Part shown: positions 4,559 through 8,989 of the stretch, in pieces
Numbering within the stretch: the first letter of the stretch is position 1
Layout: each line of letters begins with the position of its first letter
Assembly: GCA_041308645.1 (NCBI GenBank)
Contig: JBFZBC010000004.1
Span: forward strand, 1 to 8,989
Length of the DNA: 8,989 nt
Source: CAIJXO01 sp041308645
GTDB taxonomy: Bacteria > Patescibacteriota > Minisyncoccia > Phycocordibacterales > GWA1-40-21
Direction: 5' to 3'
The notes under the pieces: generated by a model
Databases searched by the model: none
What the model saw: only the letters and a program-made list of their open reading frames with translations
Told to the model about the DNA's origin: nothing
Program-made: the position numbers and the translations under genes

Positions 4559-5284
4559 ATGAAAATACTAGTGTTTGATGACAGTCAGGCCCACCGTAAA
4601 GCAGCAGAACTCTCACTTAAAGGCCACGACCTAACAATAGTTGGAACCTATGATGAGGCACAGGAAGCCCTGCTTCCAAAGACCGACTATAACAAAGCAA
4701 GGGAGGAAATTCTTCCAACCCTTGTTAGAGAAGCCGGTATGGCAGGCTTCACACCTTGTTATAAAGAGATAGGCAAAACCTCAGATATTGATAATTCAAA
4801 ATATTATCACTGGGAAGGGGTGGCTCTGGAACAAGCTACCACCTATCCTGACTTCGATGTGGTACTGACTGACCTCATGGTGCCGGCTTCAAAACAAGCT
4901 TTGGGTTGTGGTGAGCACCTGGCGGGACAAGAAATGCCTTTGGGAACCACGATTGCTCTGCTGGCTCTAACAGTTGGTATCAAGAATGTAGCGGTGGTGA
5001 CAGACATGGATCACCACTCCCACCCTGCATCGGCGGCCTTCGACTGCTTCAGGAACAACAAAAAATCCGTCGCCAATATTATCTGTACTAATCATGTGCA
5101 GATGCTGAATATTGACGAAGCAACTGGTCAAGTCGCGGATGAAGAGTTCCTGAAGTCCGAAAAAGGAAGGGAGATGCATCCTGATAGTATTCCCGGACGG
5201 CCCTGGTACGAACGCAGAGGAATCGCCCGAGGTAAAGATTGGGGAAGTATCCTTAAGAGGCTCCTCGACGAAGTATCTAACTAG
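4559..5284 (+). CDS. Receiver-like (CheY-fold) protein with a large insertion, function unknown
   Basis: A 241-residue soluble protein. The start is set by AAGGAG seven bases before the ATG at 4559; an in-frame GTG at 4496 would translate the leader hairpin. MKILVFDDSQAHRKAA looks like strand 1 and the acidic pocket (D7, D8) of a response-regulator receiver. GHDLTIVGTYDEA (22-34) fits strand 2, and FDVVLTDLMVP (99-109) carries D105 at the phospho-acceptor position. NVAVVTDMDHH (143-153) has the conserved Thr (T148), but the usual Lys after the next strand is not visible. About 55 residues (40-95) are inserted between strands 2 and 3, and a second extension follows D105. Residues 175-241 are charged, with no recognisable output domain. 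It faces a TrmB-family regulator and ends in a strong terminator. It may be a pseudo-receiver or a divergent single-domain regulator; no kinase is nearby. Confidence 0.7.
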   Translation: MKILVFDDSQAHRKAAELSLKGHDLTIVGTYDEAQEALLPKTDYNKAREEILPTLVREAGMAGFTPCYKEIGKTSDIDNSKYYHWEGVALEQATTYPDFDVVLTDLMVPASKQALGCGEHLAGQEMPLGTTIALLALTVGIKNVAVVTDMDHHSHPASAAFDCFRNNKKSVANIICTNHVQMLNIDEATGQVADEEFLKSEKGREMHPDSIPGRPWYERRGIARGKDWGSILKRLLDEVSN

Positions 5285-5296
5285 AGTTAGCTATAC

Positions 5297-5314
5297 AGAT
5301 GGAGAAAACCATCT
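5297..5314. repeat. Small stem-loop before the terminator
   Basis: AGATGG (5297-5302) and CCATCT (5309-5314) form a six-pair stem around AGAAAA. It stands 13 bases after the stop codon of the receiver-like gene and immediately before an A-run, so it is not a plus-strand terminator. It may protect the 3' end. Confidence 0.4.
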
Positions 5315-5324
5315 AAAAAAACAA

Positions 5325-5350
5325 CCCGCATAGCAATATGCGGGTTTTTT
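5325..5350 (+). terminator. Intrinsic terminator of the receiver-like gene
   Basis: CCCGCATA (5325-5332) pairs with TATGCGGG (5337-5344) around a GCAA tetraloop, and six T residues follow (5345-5350). The A-run at 5315-5321 could make it work on the minus strand too, for the convergent exonuclease gene. Confidence 0.9.
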
Positions 5351-5378
5351 ATTTGTAATTAATTTTTTGTCACAATAA

Positions 5379-5400
5379 CAAGTGAACCATGGTTCACTTG
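5379..5400. repeat. Perfect 22-bp palindrome between convergent genes
   Basis: The half-site CAAGTGAACCA is followed immediately by its exact reverse complement TGGTTCACTTG. It lies 32 bp beyond the stop codon of the exonuclease gene and after the terminator of the receiver-like gene. No T-run follows on either strand, so it is not an ordinary terminator. As no gene starts here, an operator role is not obvious either. Confidence 0.8.
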
Positions 5401-5432
5401 GAGACTAAAGATTAACAAGATTACTTATTTTT

Positions 5433-6215
5433 TTATTTTAATTCAAGCAAAACTGGGCAGTGGTCTGAGCCCATCATACTATCAAGAATCTCAGCGCGTT
5501 TGAGATGAGGAAGAAGGTCGGGGGAGATGAAAAAATAATCAAGGCGCCAACCCACATTACGATCACGAGCAAAAGTTTTCATATCCCACCAACTATATTT
5601 TATTTCTTTTGGATGAAGATGACGGAAAGTATCAATGTAACCTTTTTTTATTACTTTATCTAACCAGTCCCGCTCAATCCGAAGAAAACCAGTATGATTT
5701 GAATTTTCTTTTGGTCTTGCAATATCAATTTCATTATGCGCAGTATTCACATCCCCACAAAAAATTATGCTTCGTTTTTTTCCGTTAGGTCCTGAGGTCT
5801 TCCGAACGGATTCAATAAACTTTAAAAATAATTCATAAAATTCTAATTTGTATTTTAAGCGCTCCGCTTCTTCACCACCGTTAGGAAAATAACCGTTACA
5901 TAAAACAAAATCTTTATAGTAAGCAATAATCATCCGGCCTTCTTGGTCATGATTCTTGGACCCAATACTATATTCCACTTTTTCTGGCTTTTCTTTACTA
6001 TAAATTGCTACACCGCTGTAGCCTTTGCGCGTTTTAGAGTGGTCAAAATAAGCATAATATCCAGTAGGTTTGATTAATTCCTCAGGAAGCTGTTCCGGAT
6101 GAGCCTTAGTTTCTTGTAAGCAAAAAATATCCGGGTCTTGCTCAAAAATAGTATTAAAAGCTCCTTTTTTATAAAACGCCCGCAAGCCATTTACATTCCA
6201 GGAAAGAATTTTCAT
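5433..6215 (-). CDS. xth: Exodeoxyribonuclease III / AP endonuclease (xth family)
   Basis: A 260-residue EEP-superfamily nuclease for base excision repair, cleaving DNA 5' of abasic sites and removing 3' blocking groups. All family motifs are present: SWNVNGLRA (N7), LQETK (E35), NGYFPNG (Y109), GDVNTAH (D155, N157), WRLDYFF (D226) and the C-terminal SDHCP (D251, H252). The length is close to the 268 residues of E. coli XthA. The ATG at 6215 begins MKILSWN, as usual for the family. An in-frame TTG at 6233 lies in the T-run of the upstream terminator, so it is rejected. No Shine-Dalgarno is visible. Convergent with the receiver-like gene; separated from the membrane protein gene upstream by a terminator, so it is probably transcribed alone. 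Confidence 0.95.
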   Translation of the reverse strand: MKILSWNVNGLRAFYKKGAFNTIFEQDPDIFCLQETKAHPEQLPEELIKPTGYYAYFDHSKTRKGYSGVAIYSKEKPEKVEYSIGSKNHDQEGRMIIAYYKDFVLCNGYFPNGGEEAERLKYKLEFYELFLKFIESVRKTSGPNGKKRSIIFCGDVNTAHNEIDIARPKENSNHTGFLRIERDWLDKVIKKGYIDTFRHLHPKEIKYSWWDMKTFARDRNVGWRLDYFFISPDLLPHLKRAEILDSMMGSDHCPVLLELK

Positions 6216-6231
6216 TAACAAATAATAACAC

Positions 6232-6262
6232 AAAAAAACCAGGACTTCATCCTGGTTTTTTT
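6232..6262 (-). terminator. Intrinsic terminator of the membrane protein gene
   Basis: CCAGGA (6239-6244) and TCCTGG (6250-6255) pair around CTTCA, with A7 on the left (6232-6238) and T7 on the right (6256-6262). On the minus strand this is a stem followed by seven U residues, 21 bases after the membrane protein stop codon. The symmetry would allow action in both directions. Confidence 0.85.
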
Positions 6263-6282
6263 ATAACAATTATAATTTGATT

Positions 6283-6798
6283 TTAGTGATAATAAGATTT
6301 AACCTGGAACAAAACGTAAGCACCGATTATAAAACTTAGTATTCCTCCAAAAACATTTCCATAGGCGATAGCCCCAACCAAAGATACTACTATTTCATAA
6401 AACAAAAAATTCCAACCACTCATTTTCCTAGCAAAGAGGCCGGGAATAGCCATAGCACCCAAAACCAGAGTAGCTACGGAAACAATAGAGTGAAGAGTCC
6501 AACCGGTTGAAACATAAAAATATGCAAAACCAGAAAACATCCCGTTTAAACCCAAAACAGCCAATAAAATAGGAAGTAAAGTAATAAGGAAAATAAGGTT
6601 TGCCCATGGTCCAAACCTAACAATCATTTCCTTAATATCAGCAGGAAGCTGAAGAGGCGCTTTAGTCACCAAATAATATTCTAAAGTTTCCATAAAACTT
6701 TTAGGTGGGACCTGATTACCTGGAGTGACAGGCGGCACGGGTGGAACAGGGTTTGTCCCAGCGTTATTTGTAGGAGGCACTTGTTGATTTTGATCCAT
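6283..6798 (-). CDS. Proline-rich membrane protein with about four transmembrane helices, function unknown
   Basis: A 171-residue integral membrane protein that I do not recognise as a named family. Residues 1-33 are polar and proline-rich (VPPTNN, VPPVPPVTP, QVPP), likely a flexible tail, followed by an amphipathic segment at 35-62. Hydrophobic helices follow at about 66-86 (NLIFLITLLPILLAVLGL), 100-122, 130-147 and 149-166, with a short basic end (KSYYH). There is no cleavable signal peptide, since the N-terminus is polar. The ATG at 6798 starts MDQNQQ; no Shine-Dalgarno precedes it, and TATAAT lies only three bases upstream. Its own terminator follows. The neighbouring nuclease and recombinase genes do not suggest a role. 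Confidence 0.75.
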   Translation of the reverse strand: MDQNQQVPPTNNAGTNPVPPVPPVTPGNQVPPKSFMETLEYYLVTKAPLQLPADIKEMIVRFGPWANLIFLITLLPILLAVLGLNGMFSGFAYFYVSTGWTLHSIVSVATLVLGAMAIPGLFARKMSGWNFLFYEIVVSLVGAIAYGNVFGGILSFIIGAYVLFQVKSYYH

Positions 6799-6834
6799 AA
6801 AATTATATTAAATTAATAAACTAATAATACGAAT

Positions 6835-6843
6835 ATTGTAGCA
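6835..6843 (-). promoter_or_regulatory. Possible extended -10 promoter for the membrane protein gene
   Basis: On the minus strand, TGCTACAAT is an extended -10 element (TG, one base, TACAAT). Transcription would start near 6828, leaving about a 30-base leader. No good -35 lies at the right distance. The TAATAT/TATAAT sequence directly before the ATG is an alternative. Confidence 0.35.
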
Positions 6844-6847
6844 CAAA

Positions 6848-7822
6848 TTACCCCTTATTATGAAACTTTTTATGAATATCACGGAGGTGCTTGTCCGTCA
6901 CATGGGTGTAGATTTGCGTGGTGATAATACTAGAGTGACCAAGCATGGTTTGAACAGAGCGAATATCGGCACCATTAGAAAGTAAATCTGTGGCAAAAAC
7001 GTGCCGAATAACGTGCGGAGTAACTTTTTTGGTGATACCCGCGATGGTGGCATAACGCTTCACGATTCTCTCAATAGAACGGCCGGTCAAGCCAGTAGCT
7101 TTACCAGAAATTATTTGGCCTGCTTTTTTGGCTGCTGGTTTTGCTTTTCTGGTTTTATCAATTGTTACAAACAAAGCCTCGGATAAATCCCGCCGTAAGG
7201 CCAAATAATCCTTGACCGCTTTTCTAGCCTCGTCTGACAAAAAAACAACACGAACCTTGCCACCTTTTCCGCGAATAGAAAATTCATCTAAATTTAAATC
7301 CAAATCGGTGGTGAGTGAGCAAAGTTCGGAAACACGCAACCCGGTAGAGAAAAGTAATTCCAAAATTGCCTTGTCGCGTGACCGGCGCTCTGGATCTGTC
7401 TCTTGATTTGGCGCATCGAGCAAACGATTCAATTCTTTTAGTGAAATTAAATCTATAGATCTTTCACTCACTTTGGCTAGCTCGATATTATCGGCGGGCA
7501 GGGAAGTAACGCCTCGCCGAGCCAAGAATTTTAAAAAAACACGCAAAGCAATCAAATAATAGTTTTGAGTTTTTTTGGTCATCGTGCCACCATCTCGGGC
7601 GCGCTCGCCAAATAAGTGATAGGCCTTGGCTCCTGGCCGGCGGTTCAACCAAATCCTAAACTCCCGAATCTTTTCGTTGGTAATATCCTTAGGGTTGGTA
7701 ATTTTAGCTTGCTTGAAGAAAAAAGTCAGGTAACGATTGTATCGGTCAATCGTTTTTAAGGCTCGCCCTTTTTCTATCTCTAAATATTCCAAAAATTGAC
7801 TTTTTAATTCATTTAATGTCAT
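6848..7822 (-). CDS. xerD: Xer-type tyrosine recombinase
   Basis: A 324-residue site-specific recombinase. Residues 1-105 form the SAM-like core-binding domain (FLEYLEIEKGRALKTIDRYNRYL near 10-32). The catalytic domain at 125-315 carries the full set: STGLRVSEL (R163), GKGGKVR (K186), HVIRHVFATDLL (H270, R273), LGHSS (H296) and QIYTHV (Y305, the nucleophile). In the cell such enzymes resolve chromosome dimers at dif. Compared with E. coli XerD (298 residues) there are extra residues in the core-binding domain (about 61-82) and a Lys/Ala-rich insertion at 222-245. The ATG at 7822 is preferred over the in-frame TTG at 7831 because it follows a strong -10 element. It stands alone with no integron, phage or IS genes, which favours a housekeeping Xer over an integrase. 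XerC versus XerD is not resolved. Confidence 0.88.
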   Translation of the reverse strand: MTLNELKSQFLEYLEIEKGRALKTIDRYNRYLTFFFKQAKITNPKDITNEKIREFRIWLNRRPGAKAYHLFGERARDGGTMTKKTQNYYLIALRVFLKFLARRGVTSLPADNIELAKVSERSIDLISLKELNRLLDAPNQETDPERRSRDKAILELLFSTGLRVSELCSLTTDLDLNLDEFSIRGKGGKVRVVFLSDEARKAVKDYLALRRDLSEALFVTIDKTRKAKPAAKKAGQIISGKATGLTGRSIERIVKRYATIAGITKKVTPHVIRHVFATDLLSNGADIRSVQTMLGHSSIITTQIYTHVTDKHLRDIHKKFHNKG

Positions 7823-7832
7823 GTCGTACAAT

Positions 7833-7841
7833 ATTATACCA
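7833..7841 (-). promoter_or_regulatory. Extended -10 promoter of the xer gene
   Basis: On the minus strand, TGGTATAAT is a consensus TATAAT with the TG extension. The start would be near 7826, only about four bases before the ATG at 7822, so the mRNA would be almost leaderless. No strong -35 is present, which is common with extended -10 promoters. Confidence 0.6.
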
Positions 7842-7880
7842 CGAATAATATACTCTTAACCATACTCCAAAAAAGTGCCA

Positions 7881-7896
7881 AATGTGTGTGCACATT
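7881..7896. promoter_or_regulatory. Inverted repeat in the xer/rpsO divergent promoter region
   Basis: AATGTG (7881-7886) and CACATT (7891-7896) flank TGTG. It lies 11 bp upstream of the rpsO -35 and about 40 bp upstream of the xer -10, a place where a regulator could act on either gene. No known operator is recognised. Confidence 0.35.
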
Positions 7897-7907
7897 ACCC
7901 AACACCC

Positions 7908-7936
7908 TTGCATTTTGGGAATAAATGTGCTAGTAT
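7908..7936 (+). promoter_or_regulatory. Promoter of rpsO (predicted leaderless)
   Basis: -35 TTGCAT (7908-7913), an exact 17-bp spacer, and -10 TAGTAT (7931-7936) with a TG extension just before it. Six bases, CTTTCC, separate the -10 from the ATG at 7943, so the start point would be the ATG itself. Confidence 0.6.
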
Positions 7937-7942
7937 CTTTCC

Positions 7943-8203
7943 ATGCTTACAAAAACAAAGAAAGCAAAGGTTATAAAAGAAGTGGCAGTTCATGCTACTG
8001 ATACTGGCTCAACAGAAGTACAGGTGGCTGTTTTGTCCAAGAGAATTAATGAACTAGCTTCACATTTAAAGAAAAACCCAAAAGATAATCATTCTAGACG
8101 AGGTTTACTTGGTATGGTTGCTGACCGCCGAACACATTTAAAATATTTAGAAAAGAAAGCTCCAAAGCGTTATGCTTCTCTAGTTAAGAAGTTAGGACTC
8201 TAG
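7943..8203 (+). CDS. rpsO: 30S ribosomal protein S15
   Basis: An 86-residue protein that binds the central domain of 16S rRNA early in assembly of the small subunit. The hallmark segment DTGSTEVQVAVLSKRINELASHL (20-42) is present, followed by HSRRGLLGMVADRRTHLKYL (50-69) with the rRNA-contacting His and Arg residues, and a basic C-terminus. Length is close to the 88-89 residues usual in the family. The next gene is not pnp, which often follows rpsO in other bacteria. There is no Shine-Dalgarno, and the promoter predicts a leaderless message. A leaderless message would leave no room for the 5'-leader autoregulation known for E. coli rpsO. Confidence 0.97.
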   Translation: MLTKTKKAKVIKEVAVHATDTGSTEVQVAVLSKRINELASHLKKNPKDNHSRRGLLGMVADRRTHLKYLEKKAPKRYASLVKKLGL

Positions 8204-8261
8204 TCCATAAACCTTCCTTTTTCTTTGCACGATAGAAATTTTGTCGTCTCAAAATTATTTC

Positions 8262-8293
8262 CCCGCCCGTACCGAACGGTACGTTCGGGCGGG
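8262..8293. repeat. GC-rich stem-loop with alternative folds
   Basis: CCGAACG (8272-8278) pairs with CGTTCGG (8282-8288) around GTA, extended by CCCGC (8262-8266) with GCGGG (8289-8293) across a five-base bulge. An alternative fold pairs CCCGCCCG with CGGGCGGG and GTACCG with CGGTAC. It lies 58 bases after the rpsO stop codon. No T-run follows directly, so termination is uncertain. The base composition is far richer in G and C than its surroundings, as expected of a REP-like palindromic element. Confidence 0.6.
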
Positions 8294-8371
8294 TCTACTC
8301 CCTCGTTTTCTTACTAAAAAACTCAGTCCGTAAGACACGAAAAAGCAAGTTTATTCCCTAGAGTCCTGACG

Positions 8372-8380
8372 TGCTATAAT
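8372..8380 (+). promoter_or_regulatory. Extended -10 promoter of the NYN-domain gene
   Basis: TGCTATAAT is a consensus TATAAT (8375-8380) with the TG extension. Transcription would start near 8387, giving a leader of about 37 bases with no clear Shine-Dalgarno. No -35 match is seen at the expected distance. Confidence 0.6.
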
Positions 8381-8423
8381 AGTTAACAGGTCGATTTTTA
8401 ATAAAAGAATAATTTTTAATACA

Positions 8424-8942
8424 ATGTTAATAAAACACAAAGATCAAAGGGTTGGTATTTTTATAGATACTCAAAATATTTATCACTGCGCCAAGAATTT
8501 GTATGGAGCAAAGGTAAATTTTGCTCAAGTAGTCAAAGATGCTTTAGCTGGACGTTCATTAATCAGGGCGATTGCCTATGTGATCACTACGGAAAGTGGT
8601 GATGAAAAAAGTTTTTTTGAAGCGCTCACAAAAGCGGGTATTGAAACCAAAACAAAAAATTTACAAATTTTTGCTGGTGGAGCTAAAAAGGCTGACTGGG
8701 ATGTAGGACTAGCCGTGGATGCCATAAAAATGGCTCCAAAACTAGACACTGTTGTTATTGTTTCTGGAGACGGAGACTTTGTCCCACTAGTAGAATACTT
8801 AAAGATGAACGAGGGATGCCAAGTGGAAGGAATTTCTTTTGGTAAAAGCACTTCTTCCAAACTTATTGAGTCAGTGGACGGCTTTATGGATTTGGATATC
8901 AATGCTAGGAAGTACCTGTTAGGAGCGGTGGCTAGAAGATAG
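8424..8942 (+). CDS. NYN-domain protein, LabA/DUF88-like (putative ribonuclease)
   Basis: A 172-residue single-domain protein of the PIN-like NYN superfamily. The acidic residues that form the metal site in related nucleases are in place. VGIFIDTQNIY (10-20) has D15 and N18, KKADWDVGLAVDAI (88-101) has D91, D93 and D99, and TVVIVSGDGDFVPLVEYL (109-126) has D116 and D118. Members of the superfamily are thought to cleave RNA, but targets in this subfamily are mostly unknown. The protein is cytoplasmic, with no extra domain, signal peptide or membrane helix. It follows rpsO in the same direction but 220 bp away with its own promoter, so it is probably a separate transcript. The ATG at 8424 is the only sensible start. 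A toxin role is not supported, as no small partner gene is adjacent. Confidence 0.88.
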   Translation: MLIKHKDQRVGIFIDTQNIYHCAKNLYGAKVNFAQVVKDALAGRSLIRAIAYVITTESGDEKSFFEALTKAGIETKTKNLQIFAGGAKKADWDVGLAVDAIKMAPKLDTVVIVSGDGDFVPLVEYLKMNEGCQVEGISFGKSTSSKLIESVDGFMDLDINARKYLLGAVARR

Positions 8943-8960
8943 AAACACAACCTCACCTAG

Positions 8961-8982
8961 CCTCTCCTTGACTAAAGAGAGG
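8961..8982 (+). repeat. Inverted repeat after the NYN-domain gene
   Basis: CCTCTC (8961-8966) pairs with GAGAGG (8977-8982), 19 bases after the stop codon. No T-run follows before the window ends, so it may be a 3'-end hairpin or part of a longer palindromic element cut by the window edge. Confidence 0.45.
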
Positions 8983-8989
8983 AAGAGAT

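Noticed and set aside
6216..6233. TTG start at 6233 for the exonuclease
   Set aside because: It falls within the T-run of the upstream terminator, and the family start MKILSWN begins at the ATG at 6215.
6848..7822. Tyrosine recombinase as a sign of a prophage or integrative element
   Set aside because: No phage, conjugation, excisionase or attachment-site repeats are nearby. The neighbours are housekeeping genes, and the enzyme resembles Xer.
7823..7831. TTG start at 7831 for the recombinase
   Set aside because: It lies between the -10 element and the predicted transcription start near 7826, so it would not be in the mRNA.
8576..8956. 126-codon minus-strand open frame overlapping the NYN-domain gene
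   Set aside because: It is antisense to a gene with clear catalytic motifs, is Ser/Pro-rich in a way typical of shadow frames, and has no promoter.
1..8989. CRISPR array, toxin-antitoxin pair, restriction or other defence cassette
   Set aside because: No regularly spaced repeats, cas genes or small paired genes were seen. The NYN protein stands alone, and the methyltransferase lacks DNA-methylase target-recognition motifs.

Overview
The window looks like chromosomal DNA from an AT-rich, compact bacterial genome. A member of the Patescibacteria / Candidate Phyla Radiation is my best guess. The reasons are short proteins, a single-domain NYN (LabA-like) protein beside rpsO, tRNA genes without an encoded CCA, almost no Shine-Dalgarno sequences, and two promoters that fit leaderless mRNAs. 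This placement is inference; no rRNA or lineage-specific gene is present.

Layout. 1-175: a compound inverted repeat touching the 3' end of a minus-strand SAM methyltransferase (176-814). 815-1269: AT-rich and gene-free, with a textbook parS core (881-894), a 12/14 parS variant (846-859) and an exact DnaA box (1055-1063). Two more 12/14 parS variants lie inside the methyltransferase gene (433-446, 523-536). 1270-1443: tRNA-Gly(GCC) and tRNA-Arg(UCG) behind a recognisable promoter. 1444-1605: a foldable spacer of unlike composition. 1606-3117: CCA-adding enzyme, which matures tRNAs like the two just upstream. 3118-3523: gene-free, with hairpins, TAAAGGACA direct repeats and a second exact DnaA box. 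3524-4327 (minus) and 4559-5284 (plus): a divergent pair, a TrmB-family regulator and an unusual receiver-like protein. 5285-5432: terminator and a perfect 22-bp palindrome. 5433-7822 (minus): exonuclease III/APE nuclease, a proline-rich four-helix membrane protein, and a Xer-type tyrosine recombinase, each with its own promoter or terminator signals. 7943-8203 (plus): rpsO, divergent from xer. 8204-8423: a GC-rich stem-loop and a promoter for the NYN-domain protein (8424-8942).

The main observation is the parS cluster with nearby DnaA boxes. It points to the centromere-like region of a ParABS system and possibly to oriC, on either side of a tRNA/CCA-enzyme locus. Most remaining genes are housekeeping: tRNA maturation, DNA repair, dimer resolution and the ribosome. 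The least explained protein gene is the receiver-like protein at 4559-5284. It is the only gene here with a strong Shine-Dalgarno, and it carries a leader hairpin and faces a TrmB regulator.
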